Assembly (NCBI RefSeq): GCF_963583255.1
Contig: NC_084813.1
Span: forward strand, 14,831,799 to 14,895,798
Direction of reading: 5' to 3'
Origin: Pyrus communis
Lineage: Eukaryota; Streptophyta; Magnoliopsida; Rosales; Rosaceae
DNA: 64,000 nt
In this document: in pieces, positions 27,701 to 38,339 of the stretch
Position numbering within the stretch: position 1 is the first letter of the stretch
Layout: each line of letters opens with the position of its first letter
The notes under the pieces: generated by a model
The model's input: only the letters and a program-made list of their open reading frames with translations
Databases searched by the model: none
Told to the model about the DNA's origin: nothing
Made by a program: the position numbers and the translations under genes

Positions 27701-29187
27701 AATCCTCAAGTTTCACCAAAATCACACTTTACTGCACTTTCTTTTTTTTCATCTCACGTTCATACCTAAAGTTTGATTTTTCCGCCACTTTGATACTTCC
27801 ATTAGCCTAGACGTTAACTTTTCTGTTAACTGCCGTGGCAGGATATTGGCCCACTAATTCTCACTTTACTACTCTCAGGTAAAGTGAGACAAAAAAAAAC
27901 AAAGGGTAGCAAAGTGCAAATTTCACGATACTTGAGAGTAGTAAAGTGAGAATTAGTGGGTCAGGATCCTACCACGTCATCAGTTAACAGAAAAGTTAAC
28001 GGGTAGGCTAATGGAAGTATCAAAGTGGCAAAAAAATCCAATTTTAGGTCTGACAGTGAGACGAAAAAAATTAAGTGTAGTAAAGTGCGGTTTTAGCAAA
28101 ACTTGAGGGTAGTAAAGTGGGAATTGCCCTAAATTTAATTTATATACACCTTACAGACAATTTACCAACCAAGTCAGTTATCTCAGCGGTGATAGAGTAC
28201 TGTGGAGTATTGTTATCAAGCTCTCCTGATCTGTTGACCTGGCATTCAAGAGCATGCATATTACTCAACCTCAGTATGCATGGGTAAAAAGTTTATAACT
28301 TAAAACATGTATTATATGAACTACCAATTCATTTTGATGCACACATACACACACACACACCAGGCTAATGTAACAAAAAATTAGTTACCAAAATATTTAT
28401 CTTACTGTTTATCACATTTGATACCAAAGCATAGAGCAAAAGCAACAGTGTTACATATATATACAGGCCCTTTATCCAAAGGGATCCCCATTTTTTAGTA
28501 AAAATGGGGACTAGTTGTGGGGCCCACACCACATCAAACTTCAACAATCCGAACCATCTATTTTTCAAGTTGCACTTTATAGATCATCCTTGCAAAATAT
28601 TAGCCAAATCGAAAATGTTTGAGGCACCTAATTGAGTTCAAAGAAATTGACGAACACTATGTTCCAAGAAACATTGAAATTTCATCAGGGCAATCAAATG
28701 AGCAAATGGTTTTGGATTGAATTGATTTTTTGCAAGGATAATCTCTGAATGAAGACTTAAATAATAGACGGTCTAGCTCGTTGAAGTTCGATGTATAAGG
28801 GCCAGACAATTAGTCCCTATTTTTACCAAAAAATGGTTATCACTTTGGATAAAGGCTCTGTGTGTGTGTGTGTGTGTGTGTGTACACACACATACATATA
28901 CATACATATATATATTCGTCAGAATTTGGAGTTTCATCTATTATTATTTTTTACAGGAAACAAATTTTTGTTACTAGAAATGAAAATGTACAATGCAGTG
29001 GACTGGACAAGATACCCACCGGGCTTGAAAAACAAACCCTGCTCTAACTATATCAAGATACATCAGAAATAATAAAAAATACAACCCTTGCAATTGCTAG
29101 TGCACTTTCAAGGTTTTTAAATTGAAATCCGGGCAATAATCAGAAACAAACCTTTGAAGAAAACAAGACGATCATTCCACAACCAAC

Positions 29188-29251
<64 letters not shown>

Positions 29252-32200
29252 AGAGATGCAACTACAACGCAAAGGACAAAGAAGAAAAGAAATTGACTTT
29301 CATACCGAAAGTGACATGGAAACATCACAAGGGGACAATATTGAGTCATATTTCTCCCCATCAGGTCTTGTATCGTGCCACAGTTTGGAGTCCCCACCAT
29401 TGTTCATAGTCATCAATTCGACCGCTCCACAAAATGTGCCACAGTAAAATTCCAAACCCGTAATCTCCACAACTTTATTAACTTGGCCCCCTCTTCCACT
29501 TGATGGCCTGAGATATTAAAGGCTCAAAAAATTAAAATCCATTTGCAACATATCATAAGACCATAACAGGTCCACGCTCTGCAGCCACATCTGTTGTTTT
29601 ATAAAGGGCAACTGAGAGTTACTTAACAAGTTTATTGACTTGCTCCCCTCTATCCTTTTTCAATTGATGGTACTATGGTCTGAATGTAGTCGTCTTCTGG
29701 TTTTTATCTGATGTTTCGGATGTTTATTTCCTGCTAGTTTCATGTTCTATTGGATGGGGCTAGGTTCTTTTGTGGACTACTTGCCCACTAGAGATTGTAC
29801 CCTTTGCATTTCCTAATTCAGGTATCTTGTTTCTTATTAACAGTGTTATCAACCCAAGTAAGACACAAATGGCAATGCACTAGAGATTGTACACTTTGCA
29901 TTTCCTAATTCAGTTATCTCGTTTCTTATTAACAGTGTTATCAACCCAAGTAAGACACAAATGGCAATCCACAAATGGTAAAATCATGTTTTTATGTTTA
30001 TTTCTTTTTACGTTTAACCAAAATCATAAGCATTGTGCAAACCAGTCACATGCAAACTTTGTCCAAATATAAACTAGCAAAGATTGAAAAAAGGGATGCA
30101 CTGCAACTTTAAAAATTCTGCCTAACATTCTTATAGTTGAAGTAATGTGGGCCCATATAGACAAAAAACTCTATATGCCTAATAATCAAAGACTCTTGAG
30201 TTTGGACAGGTAAAAAAAAGAAAGAAACAAAGAAAGAAAGAAAAGACACAAAGAACTTGGAGAAAGAAAAAAAAAAGCAATCGCAACTGCCAATATAACC
30301 AGAAGAAACTGTGAATTACCCTAAAGGAGTTTGCTTCATTGTCCTCAAGCTGGATAACTTCAACCCAAATACAGTATATGCCTGCAAAACAATAAACAGG
30401 AATAAAAATTATGCTATGTTATTCAACAGAAAATGTCGTGCAAATAGAATAGTAACTTCAGATACTAAATAATATCCACATCTTAGAAAACAACAAATAA
30501 ATGAAGGTTTTTTGTATAGTTCTTTTACTTGTAAAAGAACAATAAATTACAAATCAAAAGTTTGATCAATTTAATTTATAATTTAGGATTAATGGGAAAC
30601 ATAGTAGATAAATAAAATAAGACCAACCCCTCTCTTTCAAAAAAACCTACACTGTACCATTAGCATATAAGAAACGACAATAAGATTTAGTGGAGAAAAT
30701 TCCCGTAGATTCATCAAATAATGAGTCAAACGGACAGCTACATAAAAGAAAAAAAAATTAGCAAGGGACTATAACATGGAGAAAATTTACCAAGTCACTG
30801 AGCTTGTGATGGTACAAGATATGAAAATCTCTGATTGACACTTGGATGCTGTCAAGAACCTAAAGGGCAAAAGGCATAAATGTCAGTGGTGTTCAGCAAT
30901 GATCACAAACCCCAAATATCTTAATATATCTTCAACAGTACCAAATTATACAATACACTTCATTTCTTTTCAAGTATTGAGATGGAACAATAGAGACAAA
31001 GAAAGCACAATAATATGATGGCTCTGTGAGCTAAAAATAATCAAAATGTAAATTTCAGAATAAGGTAATATCACCTTAGCAGAAATATATGATATAAGCC
31101 CAGCCTGATTTTCTGCAGAGAGAAAAAGAAAACCCATTAAAGCACCAAAAGTTACAAATTAGCAGCCAGAATATACTTTGAAAAGAATTAACACTGCATC
31201 TCCCGCTAAAAAACTGAACTGTCATGGAGACTAAGACAACTAGATGGACAAGAATAAAATAAATGCAATATGTCCTAGCCACTTAGACAATGAGCAGCAG
31301 CACATGAGCTGTAGGCCACATCCCATGAGTACAAAAAGATCTGGTGATAGCTTAGCACCTAATTGATTCCAAACAATATGCACACCTTCTTTGTGTAGTA
31401 AACCAAACAGTTATGTGAACTAAAGAATCATAAGTGTTAGCTCAACAATAATATATCCCTCATTTGATAATTTATGGGTTGACTACTCTTTTTCAAAATG
31501 TGGCTAATGCCCTAGTAATTTGAATATATTACATAGAATAACTACATTTCTAATGATACCAATGTATTAAAAGCGTGAGGCGTGGGCGAGGCGTCTGAGG
31601 GATAGCCCGGCCTAGGCGTGAGGCGTGAGACCTAAATTTTTTAATATATACACTGAGTGTACACATATATTATATTTAAAAATAAATAAATAAATAAAAG
31701 AAGATTATTAATCAATAATCACCCTGAGCACACACATATATTATAAATATATATACACACACATATATATACATATATTATATTATATATATATATATAT
31801 ATAATAGAGGATGAAAAGCACAATGAGCACACATATAACAATGCACGCAAACAGCGCACACATATCAGAAAAAAAAGGTAGAGAGACGATAATGCAAGGA
31901 CGAGGTATGAGGCAGTTAAAACCCTACCCAAAATTTGGGTTTGGGAGTTAAAAAATAAAATAAAATAAAAAAGCAGCCAAACAGAGATGCATGGACTCCC
32001 TGAGGCGCGCCTCCTCCACCTAGGCGGCTCCGGCGACGTCTTCCAACCCACTCCCTCAAAACAGAGGCAGCAACCCTCACGCCCAACCTCAGAGGCCGCC
32101 AAGGCACGCCTTTTAAAACATTGAATGATACAGATACATTTATCTTTCAGTGAAAAAGTATAGATGTTGCACTTTTATAATGATACAGGTACACTGATTT

Positions 32201-33876
32201 AGTTTCCTACATGACTTTACTTGCATTAGCAATTTAGCATACAGATACCGGCCAAGGTTTGTCCCACTTGGAAGGCAAGGTATTACATTTGCAGTGTGTA
32301 CACAAAGATACTAAAACCAATCAGAAGTGTTCATGCCTCGAATTCGGGGTGACTCAAATATTCTAAGAATTGCATTGCTCAACTAATAGAAATATTTTAA
32401 AAATTGAAAAATAGAATTAAGGGAAAATTAAATTGAAACTTCAGAATCTTATTCAAAAAGCAAAACTCTTTGTTAATTCAGTAATGTTTTCCCAAGGCCC
32501 CAATTTAAATTTCTACAAGGGACCCTTCATTTTCTTGGTGAACTCTACACGTAGCTAGTAACTTTAAATCAATAATAGTGCACGCAATAAAATTGCCAAA
32601 GAAAAGAGAGGGGCATTAATATCAGAGCTGTTCATTATTTGCCTTCAGAAAGTGGAATTTAAGAAAGCTTACCGGAAACACGTTTTGATAGTTTTCCCAA
32701 CTCTGCTGCAGCAAGTTTGGCCTTTTTCCAAGCAAGCTCTCGTCTTTCAACTTCATCCGAACTCCACTAAAACAGACAAAATCACTTAACGACATGAAAT
32801 TATCCCTTTTCAGATACTTTCTTAATTTACATGATATATGATACCTTTAGATCATCCGCAAAACCTTTTTTTTCTTTTTTTCATTGTTTTAGTTAAGTCT
32901 TGTGATCTAATATCTATTATCTATACAATCTCCAAGTAATTCTACCGGTCAATTCCAAGAACACTTTCTTTTCAAATGAACATATCTGAGACTGAAAATT
33001 ACCTCTTGATCATCCCGTTGGGATGCACAAAGAAAGACATCTTCTAAAATAATTTCAATGGGGTCCCAACCAAGCTTCTTCCAAGGAATTTTGATGCTTA
33101 ACTTTCCTACCCGGCCTATCAAAAAATCCATGATCAGATGTAGCTACCAATAATAGTAATGAAGAAATATATAGAATCATGCCATAAATCTAATGCACCA
33201 GTTAAGAAGTTATCATGTAGGACCCGAGGCACGACCCAACAGCTCTACAGACATAAGATTTCCTCCCATCCCAAAAGATACAGCATATAAAATTAAATAA
33301 AGCACAAATAGAAAATCACAACCAGTGCCTTCAATAATGTACATAGACCAACTGGACCTTGTTAAAGTTCTGGCATATCAATATAATGGAATCCTTCCAC
33401 CAAATGGTCCTCAATAACTGTACTAACAACTACACAAACTTTAAACCTATGGACATATAACCCAAAAACATTGCCTGTACCGAAGAAGTAGAGAAAATGT
33501 CAAAAGAATTAACAATAGTAGTATGAAGAAAATGTCAAAAGTACCTTCTTTTAAAGCAAAAGGCAACTGAAGATAATCAAATGCTTCAAGACTTAGCTCC
33601 ACATTTTCCAAGAACACTTCCCCTACGCAACACATTAAAATTCATTACATGGGCATTGTTATATACATAAATTCATAGTTTCCTGAGTACTCATAACATC
33701 GAAAACCCGCAAAACTCAACCAACTTCCACAAGAAAACGAAAAACAACAGCATATAACTTCAATGCTTGAAAATACTACCTTTCCAAAGGGTGATCTTCA
33801 GCTGGTGTTTCTGAATATCTTTGAAGTACCGACCCAGATAGCCCAAAATCACCTGACTAACAACTCTTTCGAACAT
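6774..33876 (-). CDS. SHBY: Giant VPS13-family lipid-transfer protein, SHRUBBY-like, 46 exons, ~3462 aa
   Basis: Exons (minus): 33876-33780, 33622-33545, 33115-33003, 32766-32673, 31112-31075, 30859-30791, 30381-30320, 29507-29306, 28238-28170, 27628-27549, 27416-27267, 26311-26248, 25287-25186, 24726-24565, 24488-24361, 23578-23428, 22773-22678, 22533-22432, 21619-21561, 21435-21333, 20256-20074, 19986-19870, 19258-18987, 18613-17040, 16911-15818, 15263-15135, 15053-14904, 14521-13949, 13874-13803, 13722-13264, 13123-12940, 12842-12056, 11975-11859, 11644-11371, 10955-10842, 10738-10655, 10268-10218, 10134-9955, 9870-9548, 9469-9128, 9038-8975, 8714-8568, 8167-8063, 7990-7880, 7800-7626, 7462-6774. 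They total 10389 nt in one continuous frame. The N terminus (MFERVVSQVILGYLGRY) is a chorein domain, about residues 1-110. The SHR-binding/VAB region is about 2270-2740. The C-terminal helices at about 3055-3235 include VIGNPMGFARSMGLG, and a PH-like end follows. VPS13 proteins bridge membranes and move lipids; Arabidopsis SHRUBBY acts in root growth with SHORT-ROOT. The match to that paralogue is from memory. Exon 9 has more than one in-frame donor. Confidence 0.93.
11684..11721 (-). mobile_element. LINE 3'-end scrap in a VPS13-like intron
   Basis: A short stretch (AACAACAACAAAGCCTTATC, then CCACTAAGTGGGGTTGGCTA) matches the reverse complement of the LINE 3' terminus at about 49140-49179 and the copy at 22989-23102. 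It lies in intron 33. Confidence 0.6.
18750..18776 (-). other. G-rich tract (quadruplex candidate) in VPS13-like intron 23
   Basis: The plus strand has a C-run of 11, then CCTCCCCC and GCCCCC. The sense pre-mRNA therefore carries at least four G-runs separated by one or two bases, about 140 nt upstream of the exon 24 acceptor. Confidence 0.6.
20900..21262 (+). mobile_element. Degenerate non-LTR retrotransposon remnant in VPS13-like intron 20
   Basis: A broken plus-strand frame reads WMERNLRR, then VRFWPRHGHQYQQNLK. This resembles the WxxERNxR...F(W)AS end of the zf-RVT region that closes many plant LINE reverse-transcriptase ORFs. It contains stop codons and is antisense to the host gene. 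The identification is by motif memory only. Confidence 0.45.
22986..23102 (-). mobile_element. LINE 3'-end fragment in VPS13-like intron 16
   Basis: The sequence starts with (CAA)n and continues AAGTGGGGTCGGCTATATGA, then GCGCCATTGCGCTCAG. This is the reverse complement of the 3' end of the LINE fragment at 48590-49180. It is 5'-truncated, as expected from incomplete reverse transcription. Confidence 0.75.
24849..25126. repeat. Foldback MITE in VPS13-like intron 13
   Basis: The left arm (GCATTAGCTTGGATAGAATA at the outer end, then GATGACAACTTCC and TTTTGTCCAAGTTGAA) pairs with the right arm (TTCAACTTGGACAAAATTTG ... CTATCCGAGCTAATCC). Arms are about 85-90 bp with scattered mismatches. The element fills over half of the 459-bp intron between exons 13 and 14. 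No clear target-site duplication was found. Confidence 0.8.
27683..28129. mobile_element. MULE-type MITE (447 bp) with 9-bp target-site duplication, in VPS13-like intron 9
   Basis: Termini are GGGTAATTCCCAGTTTAC and the complement of GGGCAATTCCCACTTTAC. The whole element is a long foldback. It is flanked by a perfect 9-bp direct repeat TAAATTTAA (27674-27682 and 28130-28138), the duplication size of Mutator-like elements. There is no coding capacity, so it is non-autonomous. It makes up most of the intron between exons 9 and 10. Confidence 0.9.
28467..28860. repeat. Foldback MITE in VPS13-like intron 8
   Basis: The ends ACAGGCCCTTTATCCAAAG and CTTTGGATAAAGGCTCTGT are inverted repeats. Pairing continues inward for about 130 bp, for example TCCTTGCAAAAT near 28590 against TTTTTTGCAAGGATAA near 28730. 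The right edge abuts a (GT)n run at 28860-28882, which hides any target-site duplication. Confidence 0.8.
29187..29254. repeat. Compound microsatellite (GA)n-(GACA)n
   Basis: A (GA)n run is followed by (CAGA)n of about seven to eight units, in intron 8 of the VPS13-like gene, about 50 bp from the exon 8 donor side. Confidence 0.9.
29786..29969. repeat. Near-perfect 92-bp tandem duplication in VPS13-like intron 7
   Basis: The unit begins CACTAGAGATTGTACCCTTT and ends ACACAAATGGCAAT. It occurs at 29786-29877 and again at 29878-29969 with only a few substitutions. Confidence 0.9.
31560..32123. mobile_element. Non-autonomous hAT element (564 bp), 8-bp target-site duplication
   Basis: The ends are CAATGTATTAAAAGCG and CGCCTTTTAAAACATTG, inverted repeats with a GTTTTAAAA core. 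Flanks are a perfect 8-bp repeat AATGATAC (31552-31559 and 32124-32131), the hAT signature. The interior has GC-rich GAGGCG/CCTAGGCG blocks near both ends and AT microsatellites in the middle. No transposase. It lies in intron 4 of the VPS13-like gene and is related to the element at 59765-60265. Confidence 0.9.
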
Positions 33877-34170
33877 CGTCATTTACGCTCGCCTCCGTCC
33901 CTTCTCAGTTCTCGTTCGCTGCGCCCATCAGAGAATTCAATTGGACCTCGCTTGCGATAACTGCTAGACTGAAAGCAAAGAGGACGGATATCGACTTGGG
34001 GGGCATTTAGGAAGAGGAAGATTGATTGGAGATTCAGGGTTTAGGGTTTCAGAAAAAACAGAGCAATTTGGGGAAGAAAGGAGGAGGAGGAGGAGGAGGA
34101 AGCGAGCACCGCCGTAGTTGTCAGAAACCGAGAAATAGAGCGCTCCAGTTGCCCCACGCGATTGTAATTC
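33877..34170 (-). promoter_or_regulatory. VPS13-like 5' UTR and proximal promoter
   Basis: This lies directly upstream of the ATG at 33876. On the sense strand it contains a (CCT)n run (plus-strand GGAGGAGGAGG at about 34080-34100), a common feature of plant 5' leaders. The transcription start cannot be placed. Confidence 0.45.
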
Positions 34171-34277
34171 AATTTTTCTTTTTCTTGTGCTCCAATTTCT
34201 TGTTTTTTTTATTTTTTATTTTTTTTATTTTTGGTAGAAAAAAAACAAACTTACTAATATCTGTCCAAAATAAATAA

Positions 34278-34375
34278 GGGAAGTGTTATGACACTCCAAA
34301 AATTTCATTCTACATTGTATTTTTCTTTCCTAATATAGAAATTTTGGAGTGTAGAATGAGATTTTTAGAGTGCTA
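34278..34375. repeat. Small foldback MITE upstream of the VPS13-like gene
   Basis: GTTATGACACTCCAAAAATT pairs with the right arm AGATTTTTAGAGTGCTAATA; TTCATTCTACA pairs with TGTAGAATGAGA. About 98 bp with a short loop. Confidence 0.65.
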
Positions 34376-34467
34376 ATAACAATTCTCATAAATAAATGTA
34401 TCAATTTTAACGTCTAATTGAGATTTTAATTTTCTCTTATTGCTTTTTGAGATTTTGAAATGAACAA

Positions 34468-34624
34468 GACTTGGCTACTGAAAATTCAGCAACCATCCCT
34501 GCTTACACCCAATTTTGTGTGGACATGTGTCCAAGTTTTGATTCGTGTCCATACAAGATTGGATGTAAGGAGGAGTGGCTGCTGAGTGATTGCTGAGTGG
34601 ATGCTGAATTGTTGAGCAACCAAG
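34468..34624. repeat. Foldback MITE
   Basis: The left arm (CTTGGCTACTGAAAATTCAG, then CTTACACCCAATTTTGTGTG) is inverted relative to the right arm (CATACAAGATTGGATGTAAG ... GAATTGTTGAGCAACCAAG). Confidence 0.65.
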
Positions 34625-36308
34625 CTAATTCTTTTGAAATTGTATCAATTTACATATTCTGTTTTTTTAAATGTCTAATCCTCTTCATTATATTAATGAA
34701 ATTTTTATTTTTATTTTTGCCATTTTTGAATGTCTAGTGATCACAACATCATATATTTAATGAATTATTATATAATCAATGAGATCGAAAGTACAAATGA
34801 ATATAATTTTAATACGTTAGGATATAGTATGAGAAAAACGAAACTTTGTATTCATTTTAAAAGAAAAAAATGTACCATAAATTCACATTAATTATTGGCT
34901 ACTCATCACATGCTTACATTTTCTGTTACTATTATAAATTGCTAATGTTATAAAATTATAAATTAAGAATTAAATGGTAACATCTAAACAAAAGATTTTT
35001 ATTGCAGACAGCCATTTACGACAGTTGTGAAAATCTGTTAAACCCTTACATGATAGTGTGAGTTCGAACTCTATTAGTGGCTAATCTAACACAATTCATC
35101 GTTTTTTTTTTTTTAAATAACAAAAAAAAAAAAAAAAAAAAAAAACATAGTATCTTTATTTTTAGACCATATATATGTTGTTCATGCATGCATGGATAAC
35201 CCAAACTAATCTACTTCATCAAGTGGGTAAAGCAAAAGTAGATGGGCTAATTCACTATTCATTTCATCCAGTCCAATAGCATAGAGATTTTCTTTTCTTG
35301 TGTACATTAAGTTACATATATGAATAAGAGCTGTTAAATTTTGTTAAGCTAATAATCTAACAACTCTTATTCAAATGTGTAATTTAAATGTGCACTTTTG
35401 ATGCACTAAAAAAAATCTTCTTAAACAAGACTGAAGCTAACAGAAACTAGTTAAAAAAAGCCTCTCTCTAAAAAGTCTTCATTTTTCTCTCTCTGAAAGA
35501 CAATCCCATAAACTTTTGTCGTCGACCTTAGCCTTTGCTTGGGTGCCGGAGGCATCCACCTTCCTTCCTTTCTTCTTTTGCTTTCTCTTCTCTGTTTCCT
35601 CATGAGTTTTTGCTCAGTTTCTTTCCTCTCTTGTCATCCCTTATCATCTCCTTTACTTTTTCCCCCTCCTCTTCCTTCGTCTTTTCCAGTTTTTCTCCCT
35701 TCCTTTTTAATTATCGGTTCTCCCCTGAATTTAATCTCATTTTTCCTTGAGCCAAGTCTCAACTATCCTAGGCTTAATGCCCCTTATTCAACATTTTTTG
35801 CCTGCTATTAATGCTTTATGTCTTTTCATTTTCATTCCTCCCTTCTTCTTAGCTGTGATACTTTATCTTCGTCCCATCAAGTGCTTAGATCGACGTACTC
35901 CGATCAAAAATTAGATATTAGATCCACTTCCCTCCCTCACTTCCCTTCCCCCACCGCCATGCCGGATCCCCATTGAGGCCAAGTGTTGGGTACTTTACAT
36001 ACCCCCTTAGCCTCACTTTCTACCCTTAAGTTAATTTGTTTGTATATATTTGCAAGGGTTCGTGAAAGGGACTTGGATCTGTTCGGAGTTTGGCTTCCTC
36101 TGAGGATGTGATGGCAGTGACGGTGTGGTCTTTACTGTTGAAAATTAGGGTTTTTTTATTGTTTGTTTTTTACAGCCTTCGAGCCTAAGCTTGTGTGGGC
36201 CTTCCGTTGTATCTTGAGTTAATGCTCTCATTTCACTTGGGCCTTTTACTTTCTCTGTAGTTGTTTACCCGGTTCTTTTTGGGCTTTGTACTAGTTTTTA
36301 TTATAATG
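34625..36308 (+). other. Gene-free stretch; possible LINE 3' UTR at its right end
   Basis: No gene is recognised. The stretch holds long T and A runs (35100-35150) and a pyrimidine-rich Phe/Ser/Leu frame (35535-35811) that is low complexity. The part from about 36000 has features of a plant LINE 3' UTR: T-rich text ending in ATAATGAAAGTTG, then, after the Cassandra insertion, TCTTCATGATAAAAATAAAT. The LINE reading is tentative. Confidence 0.35.
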
Positions 36309-36313
36309 AAAGT

Positions 36314-36971
36314 TGTGACATCCCACATCGCCCAGGGGAGTGGATGTTGTAAGCCTTATATGTATATTTCCATCTCTACCTAGCACGAGGCATTTTGGAA
36401 GTTTACCGGCTTCGGGTTCCATTGGAACTCCGAAGTTAAGCGAGTTCACGAGAAAGCAATCTCATGATAGGTGACCTGCTGGGAAGTTCTCATGTGAGTT
36501 CCCAAAAACAAAACCTTGAGGGTATGATAGGGGCCCAAAGTGAACAATATTGTGCTACGATAGAGTTGAGCTCAAGATGTGGTGGGGCCCCGAGCTGGAT
36601 GTGACAATTTGGTATCAGAGCCAATCTATGGCCGGATGTGTGTCGACGAGGACGTCGTGCCCCTAAGGAGGGTGGATTGTGACATCCCACATCACCCAGG
36701 GGAGCAGATCTTGTAAGCCTTATATGTATATTCTGATCTCTACCTAGCACGAGGCCTTTTGGGAGCTCACTGGTTTCAGGTACCATTGGAACTCCGAAGT
36801 TAAACGAGTTCGCGCGAGAGTAATCCCAGGATGGGTGACCCACTAGTAAGTTCTCGTGTGAGTTCCCAGAAACAAAACCGTGAGGGTGTGGTAGGGGCCC
36901 AAAGCGAACAATATCGTGCTACGGTGGAGTCAAGCCCGAGATGTGGTGGGGGCCCAGGCCGGGATGTGACA
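36314..36971 (+). mobile_element. Complete Cassandra TRIM retrotransposon with 5S-like LTRs
   Basis: The 5' LTR is 36314-36607 and the 3' LTR is 36678-36971, each 294 bp, TGTGACAT...ATGTGACA. A 70-bp internal region holds a primer-binding site TTTGGTATCAGAGCC just after the 5' LTR and a purine tract before the 3' LTR. The 5-bp duplication AAAGT flanks it (36309-36313, 36972-36976). Each LTR contains a 5S rRNA-like segment: GGAACTCCGAAGTTAAGCGA, then a TGATAGGTGACC/GGATGGGTGACC C-box and GGGAAGTTCT. There is no coding capacity. Cassandra is the TRIM family defined by 5S sequences in its LTRs. Confidence 0.95.
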
Positions 36972-36976
36972 AAAGT

Positions 36977-38325
36977 TGTCTTCATGATAAAAATAAATAA
37001 AAAATAAAAAACAAGAAATAAGCTTGGGCCATAATAAAAAGGCTCAATATCATTTTAGATTTGAGACATTATTGTGCCTTCTAATCTTGAATATTCAACT
37101 TGGGGTTTTACCTCAAATTGTTTTCCGTTTCCAGAATTTAGGGTTTAACGTGTAGAATTTCTTGCTTGGGGTTTAAGCTTCTGCTTCAACTTTGACTCGT
37201 TCACTCACTCAGTGACATTATCGATGGGCGTTCTTGCCAGCCACCCTCGTTTCTCCTATGACAGCCGGTTGATTGCACAAGTTCCGTCCCACATGGAGTT
37301 GAAGGTGATGGTAAGCACCCAGCGGAAGTCAATAAAATCCTCAATTCCATCCAAGTATTTGTCCACGCATCTATTCGGGTTCTGTATCCACGTCCTGTTC
37401 ATAATTCCTGCAATCACAATAACAGTACAACAACTTCATACAGATGATAATATCACCTTATGCCTCCGGTAAGGGCCTTATTCCATTCAAGAATACATCG
37501 TTATGTCACGTAATCTACGGTTACATCAAATTAGATATCGACATGGATGAATTTCGGCAGCATCTCGGTATAGTTCTTCAAATGGACGGTGTAGATATGA
37601 AATACCTATGAGCCACCTAAAGAACGTACAGAGATGACAACGAAAATCTCCACAACCGAAACCTCATTCTTCAACCATAAACTACGCGCCATAATTGTGC
37701 ATTCCCAAACTGTCCAAATAATGGGACAATTCAAGAATCAATTGGACCACAGTCATGCTTTCGCATCCATGCGTGAAATCCAACTAATTCTCGAACAGGA
37801 AACTAAGTTTTACTTAAAAGAAAAAACAAGTACGAAGTTAATTACAATTAACTCCATACATCACAACACATATTTGTACTTCACGTACAAATTTAACAAC
37901 ATAATATAAATATAATTTCACAACACAACATAAACATAACAACATAAGTTCAACATAATTTTGTTAATTTAATTTTTTTTTAAAATAAAACGAAGAAAAT
38001 ACATTCTCAACAGTTCTCCGCCAATCACTAATCACACACTATATCCTCAATGAAATTCATGGTGTTAGTATGAATTTACATTAATACTTTTACCCTTAAA
38101 AAAATAAAAAAAATAAAAAATAAAAAATAAAAAAACTTATCAGACACACTGAGACAGCTCGATCAACCTAGACAAGAAGATGGAAGGAGTATTAGATGAT
38201 GAAATTGAGAGAAAATGAAAATGACGTATGTTGGATTGAAGAAAAACTAAAAGGATGAGTGCAGAGGCTAAATCTGCAGTTTTACTGTAGTTTGCCTCTG
38301 CACAGGTGAATCCAAATTATAAGGT
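36977..38325. other. Gene-free stretch, exon-like fragment near 37224
   Basis: An open frame at about 37224-37310 (MGVLASHPRFSYDSRLIAQV) ends at a GTAAGC splice-donor-like site. I could not connect it to another exon or to a known family, so it may be a relic. The rest is AT-rich, with A-rich low-complexity DNA at 38096-38135. Confidence 0.3.
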
Positions 38326-38339
38326 TTACTTTTGGAAGA

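Noticed and set aside
28800..29072. Plus-strand 93-aa ORF with a CVCVCV run
   Set aside because: Comes from a (GT)n microsatellite in an intron.
29209..29254. CRISPR-like short repeats
   Set aside because: It is a tetranucleotide microsatellite without spacers, in a plant intron.
35535..35811. Phe/Ser-rich protein gene
   Set aside because: Pyrimidine-rich low-complexity frame with no splice-supported extension or domain.
36420..36490. 5S rRNA gene
   Set aside because: Only part of 5S is present and it lies inside LTRs with TGTGACA ends, a PBS and target duplications, so it is Cassandra.
36610..36624. tRNA gene (GGTATCAGAGCC)
   Set aside because: This is the retrotransposon primer-binding site complementary to initiator tRNA; no cloverleaf surrounds it.
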